45,396 nt of DNA from CAYNSB01 sp964399625 (GTDB lineage Bacteria > Planctomycetota > Phycisphaerae > Phycisphaerales > UBA1924): the NCBI GenBank assembly GCA_964399625.1, contig CAYNSB010000034.1:1-45396 (forward strand). The letters are read 5' to 3'. A program made the translations under genes and the position numbers. How positions within the stretch are numbered: position 1 is the stretch's first letter; each line of letters starts with the position of its first letter. Positions 33,215 through 43,054 of the stretch are shown here, one piece after another. Below the pieces are notes generated by a model, which saw nothing but the letters and a program-made list of their open reading frames with translations, was not told where the DNA came from and ran no database searches.

Positions 33215-33896
33215 CGTTTACGTCGGGACATTCACGAGGTACTACCAACGCGATTGGCAAACCATCGTACAGCAGTCGTTTCCGGGTCAGGTTCAAGTTG
33301 TGCGTGCCAACGCCGCCGAACAAGCGAGCCCGACGGAGGTTCAAAAAGCTGTCGCCGTTTGGGCCAGCGGCTTGGCGAGCAGTCTGAGCTTGCCGTCAAT
33401 CGGCAGCGAGGACGCGGCAATGCCGTACTTCACCGACAAGCCTGCTTGGGACGGGTATGGGGGCCTCGTCCTCTGGGCCGCCTATGTCGACCAAGGGCTC
33501 GATCCAGCTCGCAGAAAAGAACCCGTTACCACCGACAATTGGACCAAAGATCCGGCGCTGAGTCGCTATGCGGATCCGACCGCGAGAACGCTGTATCCAC
33601 AACTCCTGTTGGGTGAGGAGATCTGGCTGCCGATCTCGTCACCTTCAGTGTTCAAAAGCATCGACGCCGCAGGCAATGAACGGGTGTTCGGCAACTGCGG
33701 AATGCTGCTCAACGAACTCGATCAACTGAATGAGCGAACGTGGCGTGCGGACACTGTGACTCGTGATCGTTGGGGTCGAGAAGGGCTTGATCACGGCGCG
33801 GCTCTCGAAGTCGCCGCAAAATTCGGTTGGTCTCTAATGCATCGACTGGCTACTGAAGCTGTTCGACACAAACTCGCGATCATCCTTGACTACTGA
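33204..33896 (+). CDS. Unrecognised protein (MGLDVYVG start)
   Basis: A 230-residue protein with no signal peptide or membrane segment. It starts MGLDVYVGTFTRYYQRDW and contains aromatic-rich patches (YGGLVLWAAY, EEIWLPISSPSVF, FGNCGMLLNELDQLN). I see no catalytic motif. The composition is less GC-biased at third positions than in the neighbours, which suggests acquisition from elsewhere. The style is that of scattered single-gene hypothetical proteins; an immunity-type role is possible but not supported by anything specific. It lies between the short element and tRNA-Pro, with convergent orientation relative to the tRNA gene. Confidence 0.75.
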   Translation: MGLDVYVGTFTRYYQRDWQTIVQQSFPGQVQVVRANAAEQASPTEVQKAVAVWASGLASSLSLPSIGSEDAAMPYFTDKPAWDGYGGLVLWAAYVDQGLDPARRKEPVTTDNWTKDPALSRYADPTARTLYPQLLLGEEIWLPISSPSVFKSIDAAGNERVFGNCGMLLNELDQLNERTWRADTVTRDRWGREGLDHGAALEVAAKFGWSLMHRLATEAVRHKLAIILDY

Positions 33897-33907
33897 CGAA
33901 ATCCGAA

Positions 33908-33981
33908 TCAGGGTGAGAGGATTTGAACCTCCGGCCTTCTGGACCCAAACCAGACGCTCTACCAAGCTGAGCTACACCCTG
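33908..33981 (-). tRNA. tRNA-Pro (anticodon TGG)
   Basis: A 74-base cloverleaf on the minus strand. The acceptor stem is CAGGGTG paired with CACCCTG, with discriminator A at 33908. The D arm has AGCTCAGCTTGGTAGAG. The anticodon stem TCTGG/CCAGA closes the loop TTTGGGT with anticodon TGG. The T arm is GGAGGTTCAAATCCTC. The CCA end is not encoded. It lies 22 bases downstream of the pseudopilin operon. Confidence 0.95.
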
Positions 33982-34003
33982 CACGACACCACTGTAGCCC
34001 CCA

Positions 34004-37000
34004 CTACTCCCCGCTCAGCGGGACCTCGTTGAACAGCACGATCCGTGGCTTCTGGCCCTTGCTCGTCACGTTCGAGCGGTCCACCACCATCACGTACCGC
34101 TTGGCGATCGACGGCGTGAGCGTGTCCGACGGACGCAGGCCCTCCGTATCCGAGCGCTGGTACCCGCGGACCACGAACCACACCGCGAACACGTCGCTGC
34201 TCGTGGACGTCGTGCCCAGGGCGCCCGACGCCGCGATCAGCTTCTCGCTCCAGGCGTCCTTCACGCCCGAGGACTCGAGCAGCCCGTTGTTCGCCGCGGG
34301 CTGCAGCATCGTGTTCGTGCCGGGGTAGCCCGAGGCTTTATCGCGACCCCTCGTGTACTGGTTGTTCGTCCCGAGCCCGTCGTTGGCCAGCACGTCCATC
34401 TGGTTGGCGAGCGGAACGCGCTGCCCCGAGCGGCCGATCGGATTGCGCGCCCCGAACGATTTGCCAAAGCCGGGCTGGTACCCCTGATCGCCGTGCCCGA
34501 CGATCGCGAGCAGCTCGCCCGAGGTGAGCATGCCCGGCGTCTCGCGGATCGCACGGATGCCCGTCGTCGTCACCCGCCCGTCCCACATCTCGGGCCCGGG
34601 GCCGTCCAGCGGCTCGTACGCCGTGCCCGCGTTCCGCGGATTGTTCTGACCGAAATCGATGAGCGTTCCGTTGGGCGGGTTGCCCAGAGCGCCGCGCCGA
34701 TCGTGCGTCGCCAGCGCGTCGCGGTACGCGAGCACGCTCGCCGCAAGATCGCTCTTGACGTCGACAAAGGTCGTCGCGCTGCCGTTGCCGATCACGCCCT
34801 GCGTGGAGCTCACGCCGATGCGCTCGAGCCAGTTGTCCCAGACCCACTTGGTGGACGGCGGGGATGCGATCTCCGTCGTCGGGCTCAGCAGCGGGACCAA
34901 ACGCAGCACCGCGATCGGAGCCGTGTTGACGTTCACGAGCCCGCTCACCATCGTCGTCAACGCCGCGGGGTTGGGCGAGAGCGCGAGCGTCTGCGGATTG
35001 ACGACCATGCGCGGCGCGCGCTCATCGAACACGTTGAAGATGTTCAGCGCCAGTGGAATGCCCGGGAATCGTTTCACGTCCTGGTTGCGATCGTTCCCCA
35101 CGCCGTCGAAGGCGCTGTTGGCGTTGCGGTCCTCGAAGGGGGCGAATCGATCGAGCAGCAGGTGCCCGCGATCCAGCGCACCCATGAACACGTCGCTGGG
35201 CAGCCCCGGGAACTGCAGCGGATCGCCCGCCTTGACCGGCGCGACCCGATAGTCCCCAAGCCGCGCGTACACCGTGAAGTCCGCGTCCCCCGCGGCCAGC
35301 GGCGGCTTGGACGTGGCCGGCGTGTCGCCCGGCGTCGCATAGTTCATCGCCAGCGCGATCGCCTGCGTCAGCGTGATCCAGCGGTCCGGGTCCGTCGGCG
35401 CGTCGGGCCCGGTCGGTGGCGTCGTCGGCGGGTCGTACTCCGGCCCAATCGCCAGCGCCGCGAGCAGGTCCTGCGCACGGATCGTGTTCACCTTCGTCGA
35501 CGCCCCGGACACCCGCGTGCTCACGCGGAACGGATCGTCCTGACCCTGGTTCGTCGTCGTCGTGGTCCCCGTCGACTTCACCCGGCTCGGCAGCTCGATG
35601 CGGACCTGATCGATGATCCGCTTGTCGATGTTCGGCGTTGACAGCAGGGTTGGCTTGCCCAGATCGACGTCCACCGCCTTCTTCTCGGCCGGCTTGTCCA
35701 TCCCGAGCACTTCGATCTCGCGCGTCCCGCTGGCGCCCAGCGCCTGGCGGAGCTTGTCGATGCCCTTGCGTCCGGGCTGCTTGCCGGTGCCGAACATGTT
35801 CAGCGTCGACACCGTCGTCGTCGGATTCGACGAGTTGGAGCTCGCGCGACCCGGGAGCTTCACCTTGTCGTCCAGGGTCACATTCTTGATCGCTGCCCCG
35901 CCCGCCGACCAGTTCCGCTTGGGCTCGATCAGGTAGCCCGGGATCGAGTGCGCGGGAGGATTGGGATCGTCGTGGCGCTTGATCGACCCGTAGAGCGCCA
36001 GGGCCACGCCCTCAGGCTCCGTGTCCTGGTTCAGGTTACCGATCTTGGCATTGCTGTCGGGCAGCCTGCGATCGAGCGTCGGCCCGGTGGGCAGCGTGTC
36101 GACGCTCGCCACCTCGTCCAGCACGTCCGCGAGCTGGTCGTTCCGACGCTGGTTGGTCTTGAGCGCCGGGCGCAGATCGGTGTTGCTCCTTGCGTCCAGC
36201 CCCGGCGAGCCCAGCGAACGCCACAGCAGCACGCGCCCCTTCTTGCCGATGCCGTTGGGGTCGTTCGCGGGCGGATTCGTCGGCTTCGCGAAGAAATCGA
36301 CCTCCGCGGTCTCCGAGATCGGGTTCCACGGGCCGCCCGCGCTGCCCGCGCCCTTCATGCGATAGATCTCGATGGGGTCCTTGATCGCCCCATCGGCCTG
36401 TGTCACCTTGAACTGCTCCTTGAGGATGTTCTCGAGCACCTGCGGCCCGCCGCCCAGGCGACGGGCAAACTCGGCGCGATCCACGCTTAGCGCGTAGAAC
36501 ACGCGCGTCTCGTTGGGGTCCAGCTCGGCGGACGTCAGCGAACCCTGCGCGCTCGCCTCGGCCAGCTTGAACAGATGGTCGTTGTACTCGATGTAGTAGT
36601 CCGGCCATTCCGCGATGTTCACGCCAACGAGGCCCACGCCGGCCCCACCGCCCGCGCCGCCCTCGCCACCACCATTGCCGTTGTTGCCGCCTCCACCGCC
36701 TCCGCCGCCACCCGTTCCCGTGGACAGCGTGACCTTCACCGAGAAGGGGTTGTGGAGCTGGAACGCGAGAATCTGCCCGATGTAGTCGTCGTTCGTGGTC
36801 CCGTTCGAGGGCATCTGCCCGTTGATCGCCACGTACGGCGGCGCCTGCGGATCGTTCTCGTCGGGCTCGAAGTGGCTCTTGTAGATGCAGAAGCTCGACG
36901 CCTGCACCAAGAACGGCTGGGGCGTGATGCCGAACACGTTGATCGCCCCCGCCGCAGCCGCGGGCTTGGGGTCCGGCTGGCTCAGCCCGGGCTTGGCATT

Positions 37001-39625
37001 CTTGGAATTCGCCAGGCGTGCATCGCCCAGGTCCAGGCGACCCGGGTAGATGTTGGTGGTCGTCGTGCCCACGGTGATCGTCGTCTTGAACGTCCACCAG
37101 GGGAGCACGTTGTCCAGCGCGCTGTTGGTGAAGAGACGATCCGGGTTCGAGAGATTCAAGATCCCCGAGTCCAGCAGCACCGTGTACGCGGGCGGAACGG
37201 CGAACCCGCCCTTGTCGAACGGGTCGTAGGACGCGACGGTGTTCGCCGTCATGTGCGCCGCCAGCCGGATCGCGAGCTCGGGCGAGTGGCGCCCGATCGG
37301 CCCGCGGTTCCCGCCGTAGTGCATCGTCGAGAGCGCATCGCCGTTGGGCGCCTGCCCGGCGCTCACCGGCGTGCTCGTGCCCGAGCGATCGAAGCCGCTG
37401 TTCCACGCCGCGGGCAGGTACGCGTATGGCGCGAGCGCGTCGCAGAACCCCTGGAAGAGGTACGAGGGATCGCGGAAGCTGATGTCCGGCGGCGTGGTCG
37501 CGGTGATCTTGAACGTGGACGGGACGCGCGTCGCGGCATCCACAACGTCCTGGGGATGCAGCTTCGTCTCGTTGATCGACAGAGAACCCTCGGTCCCAGC
37601 GTCGATCGGGCCGGCCTTGCGCAGGCGCGTTCCGCTGACCGTCGTCAGGTACTGGCGAACGTCGAACGACAGTCGCGCCATCGCCTCGGGAGCGACCAGT
37701 CTGTCCGTGATCGACGAGCGCGTGCCGACGTTGGGGAGCACCAAGGTTTCGAGCTCGAGCCCGCGGTTGCTGCGCATCGGCCCGAAGATCGCCGTGCCCG
37801 CGTTGCCGCCCGAGATCGCGTTGTAGCGTCCATCGAGCACCTGCTCCAGGCGCGACGTCACTTCGGGGTCGTTCGCGGTGCGGTACGTGAGGAGTTCGAG
37901 CAGGTCCGCGGCGCCGAACTGCCCCGCGCCGACGATGGACCCCGCCGACGTGCCATCAGAGGCAAACGAGCCATCCGCGCGCGAGAGCTGATTGACGTAC
38001 GTGTACCAGCGCTTGTCCGCTTCGAAGGGCGTCCACACGCTGTAGTTGATGTCCGCGGGAGGGGCCGTGAGCGCGAGCGAGCGGTTCACCAGCACGTCCC
38101 GCAGCGCGGCGTACCCCAGACCGCCCACCGCCGCGGCCCGGTCGAGCGTCAGGCTGGAGTAGTCCTGGCTCGGATTGCGCGAGAGTTGCCCCGTGAGCGG
38201 CTGGAAGAAATCCGCGTACGCGCTGTTGTTGGGCGTGCTCCGATTGACCGACGGAGAGTCGCTGAGCGTCACCAGCCGACGCAGATCGATATCCGATGGC
38301 GAGAACCCGACCGGCGTCGCGCCCGCGTTCACGCTCGTGGGTGTGATCGGCGCTCCCGTCGCGGTCTTGAGCGGGCGGGGCGGCGTCAGGAAGTCCGAGT
38401 GGATGTTCACGTTCGCCAGACCGGACAGGTCCACGATCCGCGCCGCAACGAACCAGCGGTACTTGCCATCTCCCGGAAGCAGGTTCACCGGATGGTCCGG
38501 ATCGGAGGCATCCACCATCTCGAACCAGCGTGCATCGGGGAAGCCGTCGCCGTCCGTGTCCGCCCACTGATTGCCCGCATACTCCGGGTCGCTCGGCCCA
38601 AAGTCGAAGTCCACCATCGGGCGGATCGCGTTCAACTGGTACATGGACCAGTGCGCGGGCACGTTCGGATCCGCGATGTCGCTTCCATTGACGCCCAGAA
38701 GCGGGTCGTAGCGCTTCTGGGGGTCGGCCGCTCGCTGGCTCCTCGAGGCCTGTGTCGCGGGGTCCTTCACCAGAGGGTCCCCGAGCGTCAAACCCCAACT
38801 CATCCAGTGGCGATCGCGATCGAGTCCCCCGCTTCCGTCGAGCACCGGACCCGTGAACAGACCCGGATCCACCTTCAGCGACCCGCCCGCCTGCAGCGGC
38901 AGACCCGACTTCGCGTCGAACCCGCTCACGCGAACGTTGTTCACCACCGGCGCCAGGTTCGACAGGTTCACGAACCGACCGTCCGGCGACACGCACGAGA
39001 TCTGCATCCAGTCGCGCTTGTACAGATACTGCGGCCCGGTGACGATTGTGTTCTGTCCCTCCCGCAGCCAGCTCGGCGTCGTGGACGCGAGGAACGGCGC
39101 CGAGGGCAGGCGTCCGTCGATGTCGTTCGAGCCCAGCAGATCGGAGTACGACCCCGTCGGATCGAACTTGCGGAACGTCGCGAGCGCGTCCGCGGAATTG
39201 CCCTGCTTGAGCACCGACCGCCGCGAGGGGTCGGTGAACGGATAGACCGCGACCCGGCGCGCCAGAAGCGCCCGCCCCGACGCGTCCACGCCGTTCACGT
39301 ACACGCTGAACGTGTCGCGGGCGATCACGTCCGCGAGATAGTCCCGCACGCCCGCGACCGCCTCGCCCACCTGGTCCTTGCGCACCACGACCTGCGCCGA
39401 ACGCCGATCGCTCTGCCCCAGCGTCACGTACACCACCGTGATCACGCTGATGAGCGCGAGCGCGCCGAGGATGATCACCAGCACCGTGCCCCGACGACTC
39501 TGATCGAGCCCGATGGTGCCGCCGCGCAGCGCGTGCAGCACGCCCGGCGTGCGCTCGCTCCGACCCGCGATGCGCCGCGCCCACTCGATCATCCGCCCCG
39601 TCCCGCCCTTGCTCGTCGTGCTCAT
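34004..39625 (-). CDS. Giant GspK-like minor pseudopilin
   Basis: A 1,873-residue protein. The ATG at 39625 follows GGAGA by eight bases; a GTG at 39670 is less likely. After a basic leader, RRG precedes TVLVIILGALALISVITVVYV, a class III signal and N-terminal helix without Glu at +5, as in GspK. The GspK-like features continue with DLSGLANVNIHSDF and, near residue 1560, SGLVNVNTAPIAVLRLV. A Gly-rich run lies near 975, and a DTDGDGFPD Ca-binding-like loop in the first third. The family norm is 300-350 residues, so the head is about five times larger. It is the last gene of the operon F-G-H-I-J-K. It probably caps the pseudopilus tip or contacts exported substrates. Confidence 0.75.
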   Translation of the reverse strand: MSTTSKGGTGRMIEWARRIAGRSERTPGVLHALRGGTIGLDQSRRGTVLVIILGALALISVITVVYVTLGQSDRRSAQVVVRKDQVGEAVAGVRDYLADVIARDTFSVYVNGVDASGRALLARRVAVYPFTDPSRRSVLKQGNSADALATFRKFDPTGSYSDLLGSNDIDGRLPSAPFLASTTPSWLREGQNTIVTGPQYLYKRDWMQISCVSPDGRFVNLSNLAPVVNNVRVSGFDAKSGLPLQAGGSLKVDPGLFTGPVLDGSGGLDRDRHWMSWGLTLGDPLVKDPATQASRSQRAADPQKRYDPLLGVNGSDIADPNVPAHWSMYQLNAIRPMVDFDFGPSDPEYAGNQWADTDGDGFPDARWFEMVDASDPDHPVNLLPGDGKYRWFVAARIVDLSGLANVNIHSDFLTPPRPLKTATGAPITPTSVNAGATPVGFSPSDIDLRRLVTLSDSPSVNRSTPNNSAYADFFQPLTGQLSRNPSQDYSSLTLDRAAAVGGLGYAALRDVLVNRSLALTAPPADINYSVWTPFEADKRWYTYVNQLSRADGSFASDGTSAGSIVGAGQFGAADLLELLTYRTANDPEVTSRLEQVLDGRYNAISGGNAGTAIFGPMRSNRGLELETLVLPNVGTRSSITDRLVAPEAMARLSFDVRQYLTTVSGTRLRKAGPIDAGTEGSLSINETKLHPQDVVDAATRVPSTFKITATTPPDISFRDPSYLFQGFCDALAPYAYLPAAWNSGFDRSGTSTPVSAGQAPNGDALSTMHYGGNRGPIGRHSPELAIRLAAHMTANTVASYDPFDKGGFAVPPAYTVLLDSGILNLSNPDRLFTNSALDNVLPWWTFKTTITVGTTTTNIYPGRLDLGDARLANSKNAKPGLSQPDPKPAAAAGAINVFGITPQPFLVQASSFCIYKSHFEPDENDPQAPPYVAINGQMPSNGTTNDDYIGQILAFQLHNPFSVKVTLSTGTGGGGGGGGGNNGNGGGEGGAGGGAGVGLVGVNIAEWPDYYIEYNDHLFKLAEASAQGSLTSAELDPNETRVFYALSVDRAEFARRLGGGPQVLENILKEQFKVTQADGAIKDPIEIYRMKGAGSAGGPWNPISETAEVDFFAKPTNPPANDPNGIGKKGRVLLWRSLGSPGLDARSNTDLRPALKTNQRRNDQLADVLDEVASVDTLPTGPTLDRRLPDSNAKIGNLNQDTEPEGVALALYGSIKRHDDPNPPAHSIPGYLIEPKRNWSAGGAAIKNVTLDDKVKLPGRASSNSSNPTTTVSTLNMFGTGKQPGRKGIDKLRQALGASGTREIEVLGMDKPAEKKAVDVDLGKPTLLSTPNIDKRIIDQVRIELPSRVKSTGTTTTTNQGQDDPFRVSTRVSGASTKVNTIRAQDLLAALAIGPEYDPPTTPPTGPDAPTDPDRWITLTQAIALAMNYATPGDTPATSKPPLAAGDADFTVYARLGDYRVAPVKAGDPLQFPGLPSDVFMGALDRGHLLLDRFAPFEDRNANSAFDGVGNDRNQDVKRFPGIPLALNIFNVFDERAPRMVVNPQTLALSPNPAALTTMVSGLVNVNTAPIAVLRLVPLLSPTTEIASPPSTKWVWDNWLERIGVSSTQGVIGNGSATTFVDVKSDLAASVLAYRDALATHDRRGALGNPPNGTLIDFGQNNPRNAGTAYEPLDGPGPEMWDGRVTTTGIRAIRETPGMLTSGELLAIVGHGDQGYQPGFGKSFGARNPIGRSGQRVPLANQMDVLANDGLGTNNQYTRGRDKASGYPGTNTMLQPAANNGLLESSGVKDAWSEKLIAASGALGTTSTSSDVFAVWFVVRGYQRSDTEGLRPSDTLTPSIAKRYVMVVDRSNVTSKGQKPRIVLFNEVPLSGE

Positions 39626-39721
39626 GTGCATGCTCTCCGCGCCCGCAGGGGCGCCAACCACCGCCTCCACCCCGTTCGCCTTCCCCCGCGCGCCCCCACC
39701 GCCATCCCCGAGGCCCGTCGA

Positions 39722-41689
39722 TCAGCGCTTGGGCTCGGGCACATCGAAGGTGAACTGGAACGTCCGCTCGACCTTCGGGTCGTTCGGGTCCGCAAGGCTC
39801 AGCGTCACGCGGATCAGCTTGGGCCACGCCCACGGGAGCGTGGACGATGCGGCGTCCTTGGGTCCATCGACCTTGCCGTCACTCCGCGGTGTGGCCCAGG
39901 ACCCGTTCGCGTACACCGCCTGCTGGTCAGGGTTAAACGTCGGATCGACGTATCCGAAGTAGCTCGTCAGCGGGTCGGCCGGCGCGGCCCACGACCCCTG
40001 GTTGACGTTCGCAAAGTCCTCTCCGTGGATCATCGCCGTCCGAATCAGGTGCTGGAACGTCGAGCCCTCGTTCGTGCGCACCGCGAGCGAGCGCGAATCG
40101 ATCTTCGCCAACGCCGACCCCATGGTCCGGTCCAGGTATGGATACACCGCCGGCACCTGCGCGCCGTTGGAGGGCCCCTGCCCGATCAACTGGCCCGTGC
40201 TCGTGCGCCGCAGCATCCCGTGCCAGACCACCTGCCCTCCGAGCCCCTGGACCAGCGCGTAGTTGGTGTCGTTCGGATCGTTCGTGTACGTGTCGCCGAA
40301 GGACCACTCCACGATGAACTCCGTGCACCGGGGCAGGAAGTTGGACGACGTGAGCATCATCTGGTCGGCCGTGCGCGTCGTGGCATCCAGCGCGTCGCGC
40401 GCTCCCACCGGAGCGCCCAGGAAATTCAAGGGAGTCGCCTCGCACCGCACGCGATCGCGCTCGAGCGCCCGAGCCTGCGTCGCATCGCTGGGCCACGCGT
40501 CGTCGATCCACGCCTGCATCCGCCGAAGCACGTCCGCGTCGGGCTGAGCCCCCGTGCTACTCACCGGCGTCGGCGAGCACTGGTCCCACAGGCGGAACAC
40601 GCCGTCCGGCCCCTCGTTCTGACCGTCCGCCCGAAACGGGATCATGGGCTTCCAGAAGTTGACGCCCGCAAGACGCGTCGGACCCGCAGCGCCCGATGGA
40701 AGCAGCGGCCAGGTGTCCGCGGTCACGACCACCTGGCGAATCTCCGTCAGATCCGTCGTCGCGATATCGACAAGCCCCGAACTGAACACCGGGCTCGGAG
40801 GGTTGGTCGGGTTCGGGCCCGCGCCCAGATCGATGCTCCGCAGGCTCACCGGGAGCGTGGTCGAAGAGGTCGTGGTGTTCGGGTACAGCGTGAGAAGCCG
40901 GCGGAACACGCCCGACGCCGCGGGCTGCAGCGCGATCTGCACATCGCTGTCGGGGTACGCCTTGGGGTCGACCGTCGCCGTCTTGAACGGAGATTGCCCG
41001 CCCAGCTCGCTCGCGTAGTTCACCGTCGGCGACGTCTGCGGCTGGCGCAGCAGCGTCACGTGACGCAGCAGCGTCCAGTCCGACGCGTACAGGTTCGGGT
41101 TCGTGCCGTTCGGATCGGCGTACCCCAGGCGCGTCGCCCGGCGCTGCCCGATCGTGGGCGCGTTGGAATCGTTGAGCGTCGGCGCGAGGAACCGTGCCGA
41201 GGCGCTCGACTCACGCTGCCCGTGCCCGTAGTAGATCCGCGCGGTGTCGCTGCGGGGAGTGAACTCCTCGTTGAGCGGCTCGCGTGCGCTCGTGAACTGC
41301 CCCTTGGCGAAGAACATGAGCTGGTCGATGCGGCGCGGACGCGGGTTCGTGTCTTCCGAGTGAAGCGCCACCGCGTCGGGCGTGCTCCCCTGCGGATCAG
41401 CCCCCGCGTACTCGTTGCGGATCACAAGGAACCCGTCGCGCGTCATCGCCGCGAAGTCCGCCCGCATCTGCTGCTCGATGAGGTTCGCGTACGACGTGAA
41501 CGCGGAGACGCGCTTGCCCGCGCTGATCGTCCGGCCCGTGGACTCGAAGATCGCCGCGATCCCCACCGCGACAAACGCCAGCGCCCCCACCGCAACCAGC
41601 AGCTCCAGCAGCGTGAAGCCCGAGCGCCGAGGGCGAACCCCCGTGCCCCCCGCGACCTCCGCCATCATTCGAGCACGCATGTGCGTCAT
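39722..41689 (-). CDS. GspJ-like minor pseudopilin, enlarged
   Basis: A 655-residue protein with a prepilin N-terminus: RRSGFTLLELLVAVGALAF, cleavage expected between Gly and Phe, with Glu at +5. The helix is followed by a long soluble head without catalytic motifs, with many beta strands and Asn/Asp-rich turns. GspJ proteins have about 200 residues, so this is about three times longer. ATG codons at 41689, 41680 and 41668 are all in frame; the first is preceded by GAGGG. Assignment as J rests on gene order (after I, before K) and on size ranking, not on a J-specific motif. It starts 10 bases after the I-like stop. Confidence 0.65.
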   Translation of the reverse strand: MTHMRARMMAEVAGGTGVRPRRSGFTLLELLVAVGALAFVAVGIAAIFESTGRTISAGKRVSAFTSYANLIEQQMRADFAAMTRDGFLVIRNEYAGADPQGSTPDAVALHSEDTNPRPRRIDQLMFFAKGQFTSAREPLNEEFTPRSDTARIYYGHGQRESSASARFLAPTLNDSNAPTIGQRRATRLGYADPNGTNPNLYASDWTLLRHVTLLRQPQTSPTVNYASELGGQSPFKTATVDPKAYPDSDVQIALQPAASGVFRRLLTLYPNTTTSSTTLPVSLRSIDLGAGPNPTNPPSPVFSSGLVDIATTDLTEIRQVVVTADTWPLLPSGAAGPTRLAGVNFWKPMIPFRADGQNEGPDGVFRLWDQCSPTPVSSTGAQPDADVLRRMQAWIDDAWPSDATQARALERDRVRCEATPLNFLGAPVGARDALDATTRTADQMMLTSSNFLPRCTEFIVEWSFGDTYTNDPNDTNYALVQGLGGQVVWHGMLRRTSTGQLIGQGPSNGAQVPAVYPYLDRTMGSALAKIDSRSLAVRTNEGSTFQHLIRTAMIHGEDFANVNQGSWAAPADPLTSYFGYVDPTFNPDQQAVYANGSWATPRSDGKVDGPKDAASSTLPWAWPKLIRVTLSLADPNDPKVERTFQFTFDVPEPKR

Positions 41690-41698
41690 GGGACCCTC

Positions 41699-43054
41699 TT
41701 AGTTGCTCGCGGGCAGCGGCGCGTTCGCCGGACGAGAGACGGTGAACACCCGCACCGCCGCGGGAATCTGCGACGTGAAGACCACCTGGCGGAGCACGTT
41801 GCTGTTCTGCGTATCCGAGGGCAGCGCCTGCGTGGGCGTGGGGAACACCCCATCGGGCACGGCCGGCTCCACCACCACGTCCACCTCGCCCACGCGCGTG
41901 ATCGTCTCGGGATCGGGCACGCCACGAACCGTGTAGATGTTGCCCAGGTTGTCGATCAGCTTCTGACCCGGCTGGGCCGCGCTCCGCAGCAGCGCCGCGC
42001 GATTCGTCAGCTTCGTCGTCAGCTTGAGCACGTCGCGCGCCCCGCCGGGGTTCGAGACGGTCGCCTCCACGCTCTTGATCTTGGAATACTTCCGCGGCGT
42101 GCTCGAGTCCCGTGGATCGAAGCCCGCGCCCGTCGGCAGCCCGTCGGTATCGTCCGCCACGGGCACGCGCCACGACGAGGGATCCAGCGTTTGCTGACCA
42201 GCCGGCAGCGACGCCTGCGTCAGCACGCCAAACAGCGTGTACTCAACGCCCGCCGGCAGCGTGTCGGGTGGACGCGGCGCGGGGGGCAGCTTGATGTTCA
42301 GATCCAGCCGGCGCACGAAGAGCGCGACCTGCAGGCGCCCGGGAGCCGTCACGCCCACGATTTCTTCCGTGGAATCGGGCGGGAGACGCCGAGCCACAAA
42401 GTCCCAGACGAACTGCGGGCGATAGGGGTCCGCGCCCTCGGCGATCGTCTCTTCCGTTCGCACCTGCGGGCTGGGCCAGAGGCGATCGGCCACCGAGATC
42501 CGCCGGAACGATGCACGCGCGCGCGTCGTGTCGACCGGGACCAGCGGCCAGGGCTGCGTCGTGGAGGCGCGATCCTGCCGGATGGGCGCATCGGCCGTCC
42601 AGATCATCGACCCGCTGGAGACGTCGAACGTGTACTGCATGTTCGTCAGGCCCGCAACCCGGTGCAGCGCCTGCGCCGGACCGAGTCCCTGGGTCGGCGG
42701 GTACCAGAACGGCGCGCCGTTCACCACCGTGTTGGTCGACGCGCCCTCATCGGTCTTGACGGTCCACAGGTATTGCTCGTTCTGGTACCGCCCGGGGTTC
42801 GTCCATCCCCAGTTGCTGTTGCAGAGCCAGAGGTCCCAGATCGTGAATCGCGGTCCCGTCGCCTGCGGGTCCGTGCCCTCCAGGCTCGTCAGATACTTCT
42901 GCGCCGAGTTCGCCACCGTCACGCCCAGGCCCGCATCGGCCGCCGCACGCTGCTCGCGCACGACGACGGGAATGATCGCGCCCAGCCCCAGCAACCCCAG
43001 CGCCAGGATCAGCACGCCGATGAGCACCTCGATGAGCGTGAACGCGCGCCTCAT
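41699..43054 (-). CDS. GspI/PilV-like minor pseudopilin, enlarged
   Basis: A 451-residue protein that starts MRRAFTLIEVLIGVLILALG. This is a very short leader of three residues plus Ala before the Phe that normally starts the mature pilin, with Glu at +5. Ala at -1 replaces the nearly invariant Gly. The ATG at 43054 overlaps the stop of the H-like gene by four bases (ATGA); an in-frame extension to 43261 runs inside that gene and is rejected. GspI is usually about 120 residues, so the head is greatly expanded. No catalytic or ligand motif is visible. Confidence 0.65.
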   Translation of the reverse strand: MRRAFTLIEVLIGVLILALGLLGLGAIIPVVVREQRAAADAGLGVTVANSAQKYLTSLEGTDPQATGPRFTIWDLWLCNSNWGWTNPGRYQNEQYLWTVKTDEGASTNTVVNGAPFWYPPTQGLGPAQALHRVAGLTNMQYTFDVSSGSMIWTADAPIRQDRASTTQPWPLVPVDTTRARASFRRISVADRLWPSPQVRTEETIAEGADPYRPQFVWDFVARRLPPDSTEEIVGVTAPGRLQVALFVRRLDLNIKLPPAPRPPDTLPAGVEYTLFGVLTQASLPAGQQTLDPSSWRVPVADDTDGLPTGAGFDPRDSSTPRKYSKIKSVEATVSNPGGARDVLKLTTKLTNRAALLRSAAQPGQKLIDNLGNIYTVRGVPDPETITRVGEVDVVVEPAVPDGVFPTPTQALPSDTQNSNVLRQVVFTSQIPAAVRVFTVSRPANAPLPASN

